The notes: generated by a model not told the origin, from the letters alone. A stretch of DNA of 32,436 bases from Burkholderiaceae bacterium (GCA_013360485.1 JABWBN010000021.1:1-32436); one strand, 5' to 3'; positions 24,865 to 32,080 are shown, counted from the stretch's first letter. Program-made: numbers and translations.

Positions 24865-25257
24865 TCAAGACCGCCGACCGGTCATCGGAAACACCTGACC
24901 GTTGAAGTAAGTGACGGTGCCGCTGAACGACCGGTCATCGGCGTCCAGCGCACCCCGAAACACCACCTCGCCGTTCGGCGACTCGACCGTCATGACGATG
25001 GCCCGGGCCTGGACCGTCAATCGCCGGATCGGCAGCACGTTGGTGCCCTGATTCGTCGTCAGCGTGCCCTGGTAATAGGTGCCCTGCGCAATGAGCTGCA
25101 TCGCGCCCAGCGTCTTGGCCTTGCCGGTATCCACCTCGAATAGCCAGTGGCCGGCCAGGCTCGGTGCGGGCAAGTCGGCCGGCGCCGGGGCGGTGGCGCA
25201 GCCCACCGAAATGGCGGTGGCGGCTGCGGACATGACCAGTCGTGCGTGCATGTTCAT
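24865..25257 (-). CDS. Small lipoprotein, unknown function
   Basis: A 130-residue exported protein. A hydrophobic export segment ends in a slightly degenerate lipobox, SVG-Cys20, so it is probably lipidated, although the -3 residue is not the usual Leu. The mature part is predicted to be mostly beta strand (GHWLFEVDTGK, YYQGTLTT, SFSGTVTYFNGQVFPM), which suggests a small beta-barrel or lipocalin-like fold. CGGAG lies 7 nt upstream of ATG 25257. No family is recognised. It converges with dppF with almost no gap, and no terminator is visible between them. Confidence 0.65.
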   Translation of the reverse strand: MNMHARLVMSAAATAISVGCATAPAPADLPAPSLAGHWLFEVDTGKAKTLGAMQLIAQGTYYQGTLTTNQGTNVLPIRRLTVQARAIVMTVESPNGEVVFRGALDADDRSFSGTVTYFNGQVFPMTGRRS

Positions 25258-25516
25258 GATGGGGCTCCGTTGAAACGCTGCACCTTAGCGCCGCACCGGC
25301 CCTGAAGCCATCGCCTTGCGACGAACAACGGTCTGGCCGGCGCCAACTGCGCCGGCAACCGTGCGCAGCTTGCACGCCCACATCGCGGAGTATCCGTGCA
25401 TGCCCTCTTGCGCCGGACCCATCAGCCCGGCGGCATTCCAAATGAAAAAGAGCCCGCCACGGACCGGCTGTTCAGCCGACCCATGGGGGCTCAGTCAGAT
25501 GGCGCGCAAGGCGCGC
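25258..25516. other. Intergenic, 259 bp, with two hairpins
   Basis: This should contain the lipoprotein promoter. It holds a strong hairpin at 25329-25361 (outer CGGT/ACCG; inner 8-bp GCCGGCGC with GCGCCGGC around CAACT) and another at 25501-25517 next to the exporter stop. No gene is seen. Confidence 0.5.
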
Positions 25517-25517
25517 C
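25501..25517 (-). terminator. Candidate terminator after the EamA-like gene
   Basis: GGCGCGC (25501-25507) pairs with GCGCGCC (25511-25517) around a 3-nt loop, immediately at the stop codon of the minus-strand exporter gene. There is no T tract, so it may be a weak or Rho-assisted stop, or part of the general hairpin richness of this region. Confidence 0.35.
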
Positions 25518-26350
25518 TAAGCGGCGAGTCGTTTGGGCCAATACGCGATGAGCGCACCGACGACGATTGTCGCCATTGCGACCAGGCGCGGCACTGTGGG
25601 CGCCGGCTGGTCTAGTACCCACACCCCCACCGCCGCGCTGAACGGCAATTGGAAGATGTAGGTGAGGGGCGCGAGCTGCGCCGTTTCAACGCGGGCCTGG
25701 GCCAGCGCGTATAGCGTCTGGCCAAGTACGCTTACAGCCGGGACCGCGACCAGCAGGAGGGTGCCCTGCAGGCCGAGGGCCGGCAGCGGCGACGACGGCG
25801 CAATCAGCCACCAGCCGGCGACGACGGCGACGCCACCGACCCCCATGTAGAAAGTCGAAGTGGCCGCGCTTTCGTTGAGGAGCGCCAGGCGCCTGTTTAG
25901 GACGACCTGCGCCGCATTCGCGGTCGCGCCGGTCAAGACTATCAGAATCCCGGCCGCGTCCGTCGCGCCGGCTGTGGTCGCCAGGGCCGTAACCCCGGTC
26001 GCACAAACGGCGACCGACAGGGCTTTCGCCCTAGACGGGGCCTCGACCCGGGACACCCAACCCCAGACTGTGGCCATGGCCGGCCACGAAAAGCCGAGTG
26101 CCGTGACTACCGGCAGCGGTAGACGCGTGGCTCCAACAAAGGCACCGACTGTAACCATCGCCAGCAACGCTGATCGCGCCAGCTGGAACCCCAGGTGGCG
26201 GGTTCTCACGAACGACAACCCGCCAGAGGTCCAAGCGCCCATGACGAGCGCTAGAACCATTCCGCCGACGTAGCGGACGGTTGTCAGCCACAGTATGGTG
26301 AGCGCGAACTCACCGGCTAGCGTTGCCGTTGTTGCGTGCACGGCGATCAT
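25517..26350 (-). CDS. EamA/DMT-type transporter, possibly 5'-incomplete
   Basis: A 277-residue inner-membrane protein with about nine hydrophobic helices in two similar halves, as in EamA/DMT exporters (a TVRYVGG start in the first half; LGQTLYALAQARVETAQLAPLTYIFQLPFSAAVGVWVL in the second is the typical final repeat pattern). The substrate is unknown; the family exports amino acids and metabolites. ATG 26350 is the only good start, but it falls inside what should be the first helix; upstream in-frame residues (GQWVAACWL) look like its beginning, yet no ATG, GTG or TTG precedes them at a sensible distance. Either the 5' end is altered or a rare start is used. The ATG overlaps the stop of a 71-residue frame (TAATG). 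Confidence 0.75.
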   Translation of the reverse strand: MIAVHATTATLAGEFALTILWLTTVRYVGGMVLALVMGAWTSGGLSFVRTRHLGFQLARSALLAMVTVGAFVGATRLPLPVVTALGFSWPAMATVWGWVSRVEAPSRAKALSVAVCATGVTALATTAGATDAAGILIVLTGATANAAQVVLNRRLALLNESAATSTFYMGVGGVAVVAGWWLIAPSSPLPALGLQGTLLLVAVPAVSVLGQTLYALAQARVETAQLAPLTYIFQLPFSAAVGVWVLDQPAPTVPRLVAMATIVVGALIAYWPKRLAA

Positions 26351-26565
26351 TAGCCAGCACGCTGCAACCCACTGGCCCCGACCGACAAGGTTCGGGGGAA
26401 AGAAAATTTGGCCTCTGATAAGTCCTTGCTGCCCCCTACCGACCCACCAGCACGGCGCCACGCATGATTGCGCAGTCGGCGCGCCAGAAGGCGGCGGAAG
26501 GCTTGGGCGTATTCCGCCCGGAAGAAGTGGTACCTCGTGACCCGAGGCAGGTGGACGAGCACCAT
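26350..26565 (-). CDS. Possible 71-residue small protein or gene remnant
   Basis: A short frame that fills the gap between the acyltransferase-like and EamA-like genes. Its first ~40 codons show G/C-rich third positions and an Arg/His/Tyr/Phe-rich sequence (YHFFRAEYAQAFRRLLARRL); the remaining codons look less like coding sequence. Its TAA overlaps the exporter ATG (TAATG), which would allow translational coupling. There is no good ribosome site. It could be a real leader protein, a remnant of a broken gene or chance. Confidence 0.3.
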   Translation of the reverse strand: MVLVHLPRVTRYHFFRAEYAQAFRRLLARRLRNHAWRRAGGSVGGSKDLSEAKFSFPRTLSVGASGLQRAG

Positions 26566-26624
26566 CGCGCGTCCAGTAAGAGAGGGTGGCGCGCCTCACG
26601 GCGGGCCGCGGTGATTGCGCTGTG

Positions 26625-27293
26625 TCAGCGGGGGCGGCGCGCCGCCATTTCATGGAACGGCTTGGGGCCGTGCCATTCCCATGGCGGCGCGGCGTTCTGC
26701 TCGGCCGCCCTCTGAAATTGGTTGACGGTTGCCCCGTCAACCTCGCCCGTCCGCGTGAGAACGCCTAAATAGGCTTCTCCCGCGAACGTGACGACCCCCA
26801 TGTTCAGGGGTCCCAACACCTGGTAACCCAGGCGTCGGACCCCCGAAATCGCTCGGCCGTCGGCCATGTTGATCCCGCACTGGAGTGCGGGAAAGACTTC
26901 GCCGTAAACGGCGAACGTCGCAGCCCAACGATGGAGGGCCTGCCTTATCGCTTTGTATGCACCACCGCCCTCACGGGCGGCCGCTCGTCCGAAGTATAGC
27001 ACAGGCCCCGGTGGGGGCTCATAGCCCCCGAGGCCACCCAGAATATGGGTGGCCTCGCACATTTCTCCGAAGCCGCCCTCGAAGAGGGCGACGATGGCCG
27101 TCGCGACGAGGTTTGATTCCTCGTCGCGAGCGACAATGAGCCGCGCGTTTGGCGGGTCGTTCTCTGGCTCGAGCCAAAGAACGGAGCCCGCGAACGAGCC
27201 CGTCCCCCAGTAGTTCAGCGCGCGGAGCGCGCTGACTTCCGCATGGTCGGCCTCTTGGCCGAGCCGAATCTCTATCTTTTTTTCTTTTTCCAT
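26625..27293 (-). CDS. GNAT-fold / N-acyltransferase-like protein
   Basis: A 222-residue soluble protein that I read as a distant acyltransferase of GNAT or N-acyl amino-acid synthase type. The strand pattern RLIVARDEESNLVATAIVAL, then a helix with KAIRQALHRWAA, then ISGVRRLGYQVLG is the usual layout (mid strand, helix, then a Y-containing late strand). No clean acetyl-CoA loop (Q/RxxGxG/A) is visible, so catalysis is uncertain. The start is ATG 27293 (MEKEKKIEIRLG). The coding sequence is packed with perfect inverted repeats (see findings). The EamA-like exporter lies downstream on the same strand, so a make-and-export pair is conceivable. Confidence 0.5.
   Translation of the reverse strand: MEKEKKIEIRLGQEADHAEVSALRALNYWGTGSFAGSVLWLEPENDPPNARLIVARDEESNLVATAIVALFEGGFGEMCEATHILGGLGGYEPPPGPVLYFGRAAAREGGGAYKAIRQALHRWAATFAVYGEVFPALQCGINMADGRAISGVRRLGYQVLGPLNMGVVTFAGEAYLGVLTRTGEVDGATVNQFQRAAEQNAAPPWEWHGPKPFHEMAARRPR
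27013..27129. repeat. Cluster of consecutive perfect hairpins inside a coding region
   Basis: Four perfect inverted repeats lie almost end to end: 27013-27029 (7-bp stem, 3-nt loop), 27029-27057 (12-bp stem including the closing A-T pair, 5-nt loop), 27074-27090 (7 bp, 3-nt loop) and 27101-27129 (10 bp, 9-nt loop). All are inside the acyltransferase-like gene. More follow at 27158-27183 and 27215-27235, and precede at 26720-26742 and 26873-26892. Confidence 0.9.
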
Positions 27294-27880
27294 ATTTCCA
27301 ACCGGAATCCTCCGGCGGGGCCCGCCGTGCGCCGCAAGCGCGCGTGAACGGGAGAAGACAACCACCGTGCGGTGGCCAGTCTCGACCGGGGTGGTCGAGG
27401 GGTTCTTCGACCGGATGCGCAATGCACCGGTGAACCCTTAGGCTGCCCAAAATTGGGCGACGGTCACCAACCCGGAATTGGGAGGTGCCGTTGACATCAC
27501 CAGCGGGAGCTGGCGTCAGATCGGGAGCGAGGCCCGACCTTGAAAACCCTCGCAAGAGGGCGGCGTGCCGACAAGAGCGGACACGACAGCCATGCCTGGG
27601 CTGCACAGGAAGAAAGCGGACACCGATCGAGCGGCCAGCGCTTGGCGACACTGTCGATGTTGAGGCGCGCGAGGGCCCGTCCCCTGGGTCGAGGAGGTGA
27701 GCAGGTTTGTGGCCTGCCCCGGGTCAGTGGGCGCAGAGCGCCTCGCGCATCGGCAGTCTCGTGTGCCGGGCACCTCGAAGTCAACGAAGAATCGGCGCAG
27801 ATCGAAGGCGTTGTGCGTACCGGTTTTCCATTGACAACGTATGCTGGCTTTGCTAAGCGCCGACCGTGTCGGCGCCGTGG
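27294..27880. other. 587-bp stretch without a convincing gene; inverted-repeat rich
   Basis: This lies upstream of the acyltransferase-like gene and downstream of a lipoprotein gene, both on the minus strand. Several frames cross it but are Arg/Pro/Ser-rich and unconvincing. It holds hairpins at 27313-27327, 27381-27399, 27445-27458, 27500-27513, 27547-27560 and 27701-27717, plus an arm pair GAGGCGC (27662-27668) and GCGCCTC (27738-27744) that encloses the last of these. A consensus-like TTGACA is at 27831 on the plus strand, but no plus-strand gene follows. A structured RNA is possible but unproven. Confidence 0.4.
27857..27875 (-). terminator. Candidate terminator after a lipoprotein gene
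   Basis: GCGCCGAC (27857-27864) pairs with GTCGGCGC (27868-27875) around a 3-nt loop, 5 bp after the stop of the minus-strand lipoprotein gene at 27881. It is followed on that strand by TTAGCAAAG rather than a T run. Confidence 0.45.
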
Positions 27881-28249
27881 TCACTCGAGTTCGCAGTCCG
27901 CGTCGAACTCCGATGTCACCCCGGCCTTGCGGCTGAGGTTGTCTTCGGTTTTTTTCGCCACCAAGTCCCCGAACGCTTGGGGGTCAGCCGCCACGGCGGG
28001 CGACCCCAGCTCGTGACAGACGGTGCCGGCCGCGGCGCCGAAGTTGGATCGCGCCGAGACCTCCTTCCCCGCATCGCTGGCGGACAACTCCATGTCGAAC
28101 TCGATCGCGCAACGAATGCGCACAACACCTTGGGCATCGGCGCACTGCACGGTCTCCTCGATTGATATTGACCCGGCTTCGCAGCCGGTCAGGACTAGGG
28201 TGACGACAAGCCCGATCAGGGCTCCAAGGAACTTTTTTGTTGTCTTCAT
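27881..28249 (-). CDS. Small lipoprotein, unknown function
   Basis: A 122-residue lipoprotein. It has a classic lipoprotein signal peptide: basic start (MKTTKKF), hydrophobic core and lipobox LTG-Cys23. The mature domain has four further Cys (in QCADAQ, IRCAIEF, VCHEL and DCELE) that could form two disulphides, and several acidic residues. It recalls small secreted domains of the DUF4333 kind, but I am not sure of the family. The ribosome site is weak. It lies in the same direction as three further unknown genes upstream and may share their transcript. Confidence 0.65.
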   Translation of the reverse strand: MKTTKKFLGALIGLVVTLVLTGCEAGSISIEETVQCADAQGVVRIRCAIEFDMELSASDAGKEVSARSNFGAAAGTVCHELGSPAVAADPQAFGDLVAKKTEDNLSRKAGVTSEFDADCELE

Positions 28250-28345
28250 GGTGTTTCATGCCGGCCAATACGGCGGCCGGCGGCCGTTTGAGACATGGGT
28301 TCACTCCAATCGCACAGCGCGGTGTTGGGCGCAACGGTGCGTCAA

Positions 28346-28363
28346 GCTCGGCGTCGGCCGAGC
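28346..28363 (-). terminator. Candidate terminator hairpin
   Basis: GCTCGGC (28346-28352) pairs with GCCGAGC (28357-28363) around a 4-nt loop, 2 bp after the stop codon of the minus-strand gene at 28366. It is followed by TTGACGC, so there is no T tract. If functional, it separates the unknown three-gene unit from the lipoprotein gene. Confidence 0.4.
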
Positions 28364-28365
28364 GG

Positions 28366-28779
28366 TCATTCCTGTTGCCAGGCTTCTTCGTTGAGTCGCC
28401 GCCACTTGAGTGGCTGCGTCGTGAACAGGATGCCGGATCTTTGATCCTGATCCGTTGCCGGACGATGCCATGACGGATTGAGGTGGCGCCAGGTTGGGCG
28501 CACGCTGAGTTCCAGGGTGCTGAACCACTTGACCTGTCGCATGAGTGCCCGGCCGCACTCGCCAAAGCGGCCGATGATCAGCCACACGTCGCCCGCACTG
28601 GTATACGCGTCGATCGCGAGCAGCTTGCCCTCGCAGATGGGGGACCCGTCCACGGCACGGATGCCGGCGATGTATAGGCCCCGGACCCAACAGGTGGGCT
28701 CGGCGCCGAATGGTCGAGGTGCCTGGCGCATGCGCGCCAGGGCGGCAACCGGGTACCGCAAATCGATGTAGGAGCTCAT
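28366..28779 (-). CDS. Hypothetical protein (third gene of an unknown unit)
   Basis: A 137-residue soluble protein of no recognised family. It is rich in Trp and Arg and has three Cys (PTCWVRG, SPICEGK, FGECGR). The central part (LLAIDAYTSAGDVWLIIGRF) looks like a beta hairpin. ATG 28779 has GGGAGGGG about 6 nt upstream, a good ribosome site, which supports real translation. It lies 82 bp after the 102-residue gene and in the same direction, so it may be a partner of the putative outer-membrane protein. The gene itself contains perfect hairpins, for example a CCTGGCGC/GCGCCAGG stem near 28730. Confidence 0.6.
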   Translation of the reverse strand: MSSYIDLRYPVAALARMRQAPRPFGAEPTCWVRGLYIAGIRAVDGSPICEGKLLAIDAYTSAGDVWLIIGRFGECGRALMRQVKWFSTLELSVRPTWRHLNPSWHRPATDQDQRSGILFTTQPLKWRRLNEEAWQQE

Positions 28780-28861
28780 GAGCGGCCCCTCCCGTTTCTC
28801 TCATTCATACTTGGTTGGCGCCGTTGGTTACGCCCCGGCGCGGGCGGTGAGGGTTTGAGCG

Positions 28862-29170
28862 TCAGTGCAAGCGGTGGGCCTGCACCAGTGTGATGAACTC
28901 CGTTCGGAGCACCTTCGTCACGACGAAGGGCACGAGGATGTTCGGATCGCGACGGATCTGACGTCGCCATTGCCGCATTTCCTGCGACGAGGTCGTCAAG
29001 GGCAGGAACACCTTGACCGGAGTGAGTCCCGCTGCCGCGGTCCAGCCGATCAAGACCGGCACCGTGACGAGGGCATCCTCCAGCTCGACGTGCCACACGG
29101 GTTCGGGCGGCGCGGTGCCGTTGTCGAGGAGGACTTTCAGTTGGCGGAGGTTCTTTTCCAATGCCGACAT
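28862..29170 (-). CDS. Hypothetical protein (second gene of an unknown unit)
   Basis: A 102-residue soluble protein with a helical N-terminus (ALEKNLRQLKVLLDNG) and a beta-rich middle (VWHVELEDALVTVPVLIGW). No signal peptide, membrane segment or family is recognised. ATG 29170 has a full AGGAGG 5 nt upstream, the strongest ribosome site I saw in the window, placed in the 9-bp gap after the outer-membrane gene. That tight spacing argues that the two are co-expressed and functionally linked. Confidence 0.65.
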   Translation of the reverse strand: MSALEKNLRQLKVLLDNGTAPPEPVWHVELEDALVTVPVLIGWTAAAGLTPVKVFLPLTTSSQEMRQWRRQIRRDPNILVPFVVTKVLRTEFITLVQAHRLH

Positions 29171-29179
29171 GTTTTCCTC

Positions 29180-30817
29180 CTAGAAGCTCAGCGCCACACC
29201 CAACCGGGCGGCAATGCCCCAGCCGGGGCGTACTCCAGATTGAGGCGGCGTGGTTCCGGCAGGCGTCCACGTGGCACCCCTGCCCGGCATTGCGGCCGAC
29301 GTGGCAACGTAACCGCTGATGTTCGGTCCGAACCGATGCCTGAGTTGGTGGCCGAATTGCAGGCCGCCGGCTTCACCCGGTGCCCGCTGGCCGGCCATCA
29401 GCATGAGCATCTCGCTGTTGCCGCGCACGAAGCGCGCAGCCAAGGCACCTGTGGTGGCGTTGCCGCCCTTCCACGTGGCTTGCTGGCCGACGAGCAGCAC
29501 GCTGCCCACTGCATGAGACCAGCGCAGGCTGGCCTGAAGCACGGTGCGGTCGCCGTAGTTGGCCTGCACGGCCACTGCGGCATCAACCGGGCCGTTGTTC
29601 ACGGCGACTCGGAAGCCGCTTTCACGCAGCCCGATCGTTGCGGTAACCTCTGCCGGGCCCAGCTTGCGCTCGACCGATGCCGCCGAGCTGCGCAGCGCGG
29701 CAGGGCCGCCCACCTGATTGACGAGCAAGGCGCCGCCAAGGGCCACCGGCCCCAGCCCGTGGGCAATCAACCCACCGCGGCCGGAATCAAGGCCCAACAC
29801 CGACCAGACGCGGCCGACCTCGAAGTGAGTGCCCTTCCAGTCCAGCACCGCCGCCTGACGGCGGTTCAGCAGTGCAAAACCAGTGTCACCGAGCTTGGTG
29901 ACGCACTGTTTGCACGTTGGGCCGAGTGCCCGCCTTTCTCGCGGCAACTCGCCTGCGAACGAGAGAAGTCCCAGTTCGGCTTCGATTCCAAGTGAAGCCA
30001 ACGGGCGCAACGCCAGGCCGACGAAACTCGGCCCATCCCCGTTGAGCGCAACCCGTGACTTGGAGTGCGCTTGGAGTTGTGCGAAGACGTCGACCCTGGC
30101 TCGGAACTGGGCCAGTGGCGCGCGCGACTTGTGCGCGGCCGAGGCGGCAGCTGCCGTGTTGGCGCCTCGTGCGGCGACCGCGAAGGGGCCGACCGACTGA
30201 GAATTTGCTTTCTGAGCCGTGGCTTGCTTGCGCTGCGCGCGGCCGGTCCTGGCTACGACTGCTTTTCGGTTGGCACCCAAGTTGACGGGTGAGCGCGCCA
30301 AAGTTGGCGCTTGTCTCTCGTCGCTTTGGACAGCCTCACGAGATCGGATAGTCCGCGTCTCGGCCCGATTCGGGCGCGCCAGCCGCGCAGCCGTAGCTTG
30401 CTTGCGCTGGGGCGAGCATGCGAGGCGCATGGCGGCGACTGCACGCGGATCAGTGAGCAGGCGCAGGCCTGAGACGCTTTCCAGCGCCTGGTAGCAGCCG
30501 CGCACGGTCTGCCGGGCAACCTTGATCTCGCCGCTTTGTGGGCCATTGGGCGCCACGCGACGTGATCGGGGGCTCTTGCGAGCGGGCTTGGACACCCTGG
30601 AGGGGGCCAGCCATTCCCGTTCAACGACCTGCACTGCGACGACGATCGCCTTTTGCGCGGCGGTCATGGTGAGTGCGAGCACGTTGGTTTCGCCGCGTGC
30701 CGGCGCTGACTCGATCACATCCGGCAGCTCCGAAGCCGGAAGTGTGGCCGCTGCAACCGCAGCGGGGGAAAGGAGTTGGATGAAGAGGATGAATAGAAGT
30801 TTGATGATGCCTTTCAT
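29180..30817 (-). CDS. Putative outer-membrane beta-barrel protein with a basic repeat-rich domain
   Basis: A 545-residue exported protein. ATG 30817 begins a clear signal peptide (MKGIIKLLFILFIQLLSP, cleaved near AVAAA). Residues ~80-250 are basic and low-complexity, rich in Arg, Ala, Gln and Thr, and the motif QRKQATA occurs twice. A CKQC pair follows near residue 295. The last ~230 residues alternate polar and hydrophobic positions with Gly/aromatic turns and end LGVALSF; a terminal Phe after alternating hydrophobics is the recognition signal for barrel insertion by BAM. I do not recognise the family. The frame could extend to 30862, but that would place residues before the signal peptide. 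Two small unknown genes follow closely. Confidence 0.65.
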   Translation of the reverse strand: MKGIIKLLFILFIQLLSPAAVAAATLPASELPDVIESAPARGETNVLALTMTAAQKAIVVAVQVVEREWLAPSRVSKPARKSPRSRRVAPNGPQSGEIKVARQTVRGCYQALESVSGLRLLTDPRAVAAMRLACSPQRKQATAARLARPNRAETRTIRSREAVQSDERQAPTLARSPVNLGANRKAVVARTGRAQRKQATAQKANSQSVGPFAVAARGANTAAAASAAHKSRAPLAQFRARVDVFAQLQAHSKSRVALNGDGPSFVGLALRPLASLGIEAELGLLSFAGELPRERRALGPTCKQCVTKLGDTGFALLNRRQAAVLDWKGTHFEVGRVWSVLGLDSGRGGLIAHGLGPVALGGALLVNQVGGPAALRSSAASVERKLGPAEVTATIGLRESGFRVAVNNGPVDAAVAVQANYGDRTVLQASLRWSHAVGSVLLVGQQATWKGGNATTGALAARFVRGNSEMLMLMAGQRAPGEAGGLQFGHQLRHRFGPNISGYVATSAAMPGRGATWTPAGTTPPQSGVRPGWGIAARLGVALSF

Positions 30818-31645
30818 AAAACACGACGGGCAGTGCCCGGGGCCGGGGATATGCGGGTGCACACCGGCGGAAGAGTGTTAGCGCCCAGTGCCGCGTGCAA
30901 TGCACCGCGCGAGGGCCTGTGCCCAGGGTGGACCGCGACATGCGGCGTCCTGGGGCTAGGGGTTAGGGGTGGTCGCGCCGTCACCCGGCATGGGCGATCG
31001 GTCGAGAAAGCGTCCCTTGCGGGATCAGGCCCAACAGGAGCCTGTTTCCGACGCATGGCGCGTCGGTCGAGTCAGCCCGTGTGAGGGGCGGCCGGGTTTG
31101 GGAACCCGGGCGAGTGACAAGGCGACTCGCAGCGCAACAAAGCAATTCGCGGTACCCGGGTCACCGGAGCGCCCCCCGGGTCCTATGCGGCTCCGGGCGA
31201 CCATCTGGCGCGAGCCAGGCCGGTTCCGGCGGAACCCGCAAGGGCACCGGTCACCAAACGACAGGCGCGATTCTGACATACCTCCCGAGTGGCCTGCCAG
31301 TCAAATTTGTCTCAAGACAGCACTCCAACGTACCGCTTCGTACCCGCGACCCGAGGCTCAGTGTTCGTGCTGCCCACAGGCCATTGAGGCCACGCCGACA
31401 AGTCGTCCGCCAGCCGCGCGGCGCCTGCTTCGGGGATGCGCTTGCACCGAGGTGCTATAGCCCAGTCCGAGCCGCTCCAGCGGGTTCGGTCGGCCGTTGC
31501 GCGGTGTCATCGCGCAGCGTCCGGTGGAACGACGGGTTGGACATCACGGCGACGACCCGCGAGGCGCCTCGGGCCAGGGCGGCGGCATGGCACCCTCGCC
31601 GTCGCCGTCGCCGTCGTCGTCGCCGTCGCCGTCGTCGTCCGCCGC
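30818..31645. other. 828-bp stretch without a convincing gene
   Basis: This lies upstream of the outer-membrane gene and downstream of the SRPBCC gene. Plus-strand frames cross it but are Arg/Pro/Ser-rich and unlike real proteins. It holds hairpins at 31092-31109 (CCGGGTT with AACCCGG, 4-nt loop) and 31222-31236 (GGTTCC with GGAACC), and a GTCGCC-type microsatellite at 31594-31641. The promoter of the outer-membrane gene should be near 30830-31000, but none is clear. No tRNA is recognised. Confidence 0.5.
31594..31641. repeat. Trinucleotide/hexanucleotide microsatellite
   Basis: Tandem GCC and GTC triplets run for about 48 bases directly after the stop codon of the SRPBCC gene on the minus strand. 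In that gene's frame past the stop it would read as an acidic Asp-Gly tract. Such runs change length easily by slippage. Confidence 0.9.
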
Positions 31646-32080
31646 TCAGCTCACTTGCTGGGCTGCCCTTCGAGCCTCTGCAAGTGCCTTCAGGTTTCGG
31701 AGCGTGACGGGAAGGCCTGAACGGAGTTGCCTCGCAAGGATGGGTCCCAGCACAATGGACAGCAGCCCTGAAAGGGTAACTCGGTGAACTACCTCAGTGG
31801 CACCTGGTACCGGGGCAAGTTCATGCTCGAAGAGCAGATGAAACAGAGGAACTCTTGACTCAACAGTGAAGCACTTGGCGGGCACGACTTGCGTAAGGAC
31901 AATGGAAACCGTGTTGCCCTTCGAAGGAGTGAGACGGCCACGGCTTCCAACCTGAAACGGGCCGTCAATATTGGCTCGCTTTGTGTCTGGATCCCAGATC
32001 GGCCAGTTCTGAACATCTGTGTAGATGTCAAAAATCTCCTCTGGAGAGGCGGCCACTACGATTCGGTGTTCAACTTGCAT
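31646..32080 (-). CDS. SRPBCC family protein (polyketide cyclase/dehydrase-like)
   Basis: A 144-residue soluble protein with the START-like SRPBCC fold, a deep hydrophobic cavity that binds lipids, polyketides or other apolar ligands. The family start is clear (VEHRIVVAASPEEIFDIYTDVQNWPIWDPD), followed by the alternating strands of the curved sheet and a long C-terminal helix (LRNLKALAEARR). The exact ligand is unknown. ATG 32080 has no obvious ribosome site. Codon third positions look less G/C-biased than in the left part of the window, which suggests a different history. It lies 88 bp from the right inverted repeat. Confidence 0.85.
   Translation of the reverse strand: MQVEHRIVVAASPEEIFDIYTDVQNWPIWDPDTKRANIDGPFQVGSRGRLTPSKGNTVSIVLTQVVPAKCFTVESRVPLFHLLFEHELAPVPGATEVVHRVTLSGLLSIVLGPILARQLRSGLPVTLRNLKALAEARRAAQQVS

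Noticed and set aside
27831-27859. TTGACA with a 17-bp spacer to TAAGCG, a plus-strand promoter
   Set aside because: The -10 box is poor and no plus-strand gene follows; the genes there run the other way.
27516-27884. Frame of 122 residues that would overlap the lipoprotein stop as GTGA
   Set aside because: The overlap looks like coupling, but the sequence is Ser/Arg/Cys-rich with no fold signal and runs through terminator-like hairpins.
25329-28363. Integron cassette array, given same-strand genes separated by palindromes
   Set aside because: No pair of attC core sites (RYYYAAC...GTTRRRY) flanks the hairpins, the hairpins also lie inside genes, and no integrase is present.
30969-31460. Plus-strand frame of 163 residues in the gene-poor stretch
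   Set aside because: It is Arg/Pro/Ser-rich with no ribosome site and a composition typical of chance frames in GC-rich DNA.
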